Below, in pieces: positions 12,196 through 12,202 of a DNA stretch of 12,202 bases. Each line of letters opens with the position of its first letter. Position 1 is the stretch's first letter. Source of the stretch: DRGV01 sp018903055 [NCBI: bacterium]. GTDB taxonomy: Bacteria; UBP18; UBA7526. The stretch spans positions 1-12,202 of the forward strand of contig JAHIPW010000056.1 in NCBI GenBank assembly GCA_018903055.1, in the 5' to 3' direction. The position numbers and the translations under genes are program-made. The notes below the pieces were generated by a model. That model did not search any database. It worked only from the letters and a program-made list of their open reading frames with translations, and was not told where the DNA came from.

Positions 12196-12202
12196 ATGGC
12201 CA
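12196..12202 (+). CDS. Start of a truncated gene (possibly ilvB)
   Basis: Only ATG GCC A is present, so the product cannot be read. The strong ribosome binding site and the position 218 bp after ilvD make a real gene likely. In many bacteria ilvD is followed by ilvB, the acetolactate synthase large subunit, but that identity is inferred from gene order alone. Confidence 0.45.

Overview
The window is a bacterial chromosomal segment of ordinary housekeeping genes, densely interrupted by short degenerate repeats. Shine-Dalgarno sites, sigma70-like promoters, a GSI-alpha type glutamine synthetase, GatCAB and the TsaB/TsaE pair all point to Bacteria. AT-leaning genes with many short intergenic and intragenic repeats resemble what I associate with uncultured candidate phyla such as Omnitrophota. 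That lineage guess is weak, because nothing here is a decisive marker.

Layout: glnA (67-1395, +) ends at a strong terminator. A repeat-filled gap follows, then gatC and gatA on the minus strand (3833 down to 1823). gatB is divergent on the plus strand (4231-5745), followed by acpS (5767-6147), nnr (6243-7823), a two-CBS-domain protein (8097-8558), tsaE (8740-9195) and tsaB (9269-9976). After a 342-bp repeat-rich gap comes ilvD (10319-11977), which has a near-consensus promoter. The window ends on the first codons of another gene (ATG at 12196) with a strong ribosome binding site; a branched-chain amino acid gene such as ilvB is a guess from position only.

Functionally, glutamine synthetase makes the amide donor used by the GatCAB amidotransferase for Gln-tRNA and/or Asn-tRNA. 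AcpS loads the 4'-phosphopantetheine arm on acyl carrier protein. Nnr repairs hydrated NAD(P)H. TsaB and TsaE belong to the tRNA t6A37 pathway. IlvD makes the 2-oxo acid precursors of valine and isoleucine.

The unusual part is the repeats. (1) Degenerate tandem arrays with a strict 7- or 8-bp step lie in most intergenic gaps, and also inside gatA, gatB, nnr and tsaB, where they add residues without breaking the frame. The step is kept while the unit sequence differs from place to place. (2) A 34-bp double-hairpin element occurs three times: intergenic at 3918-3951, inside gatA at 2391-2423 and inside tsaB at 9875-9908. (3) A related double hairpin at 3457-3519 and 12048-12080 differs only by two compensatory base pairs plus a 30-bp insert, and the first copy is bracketed by an 18-bp direct repeat. 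(4) The stop codons of acpS, nnr and tsaE lie inside such arrays. Together these suggest an active or recent process that writes short-period repeats and small hairpins into this genome, including into essential genes.
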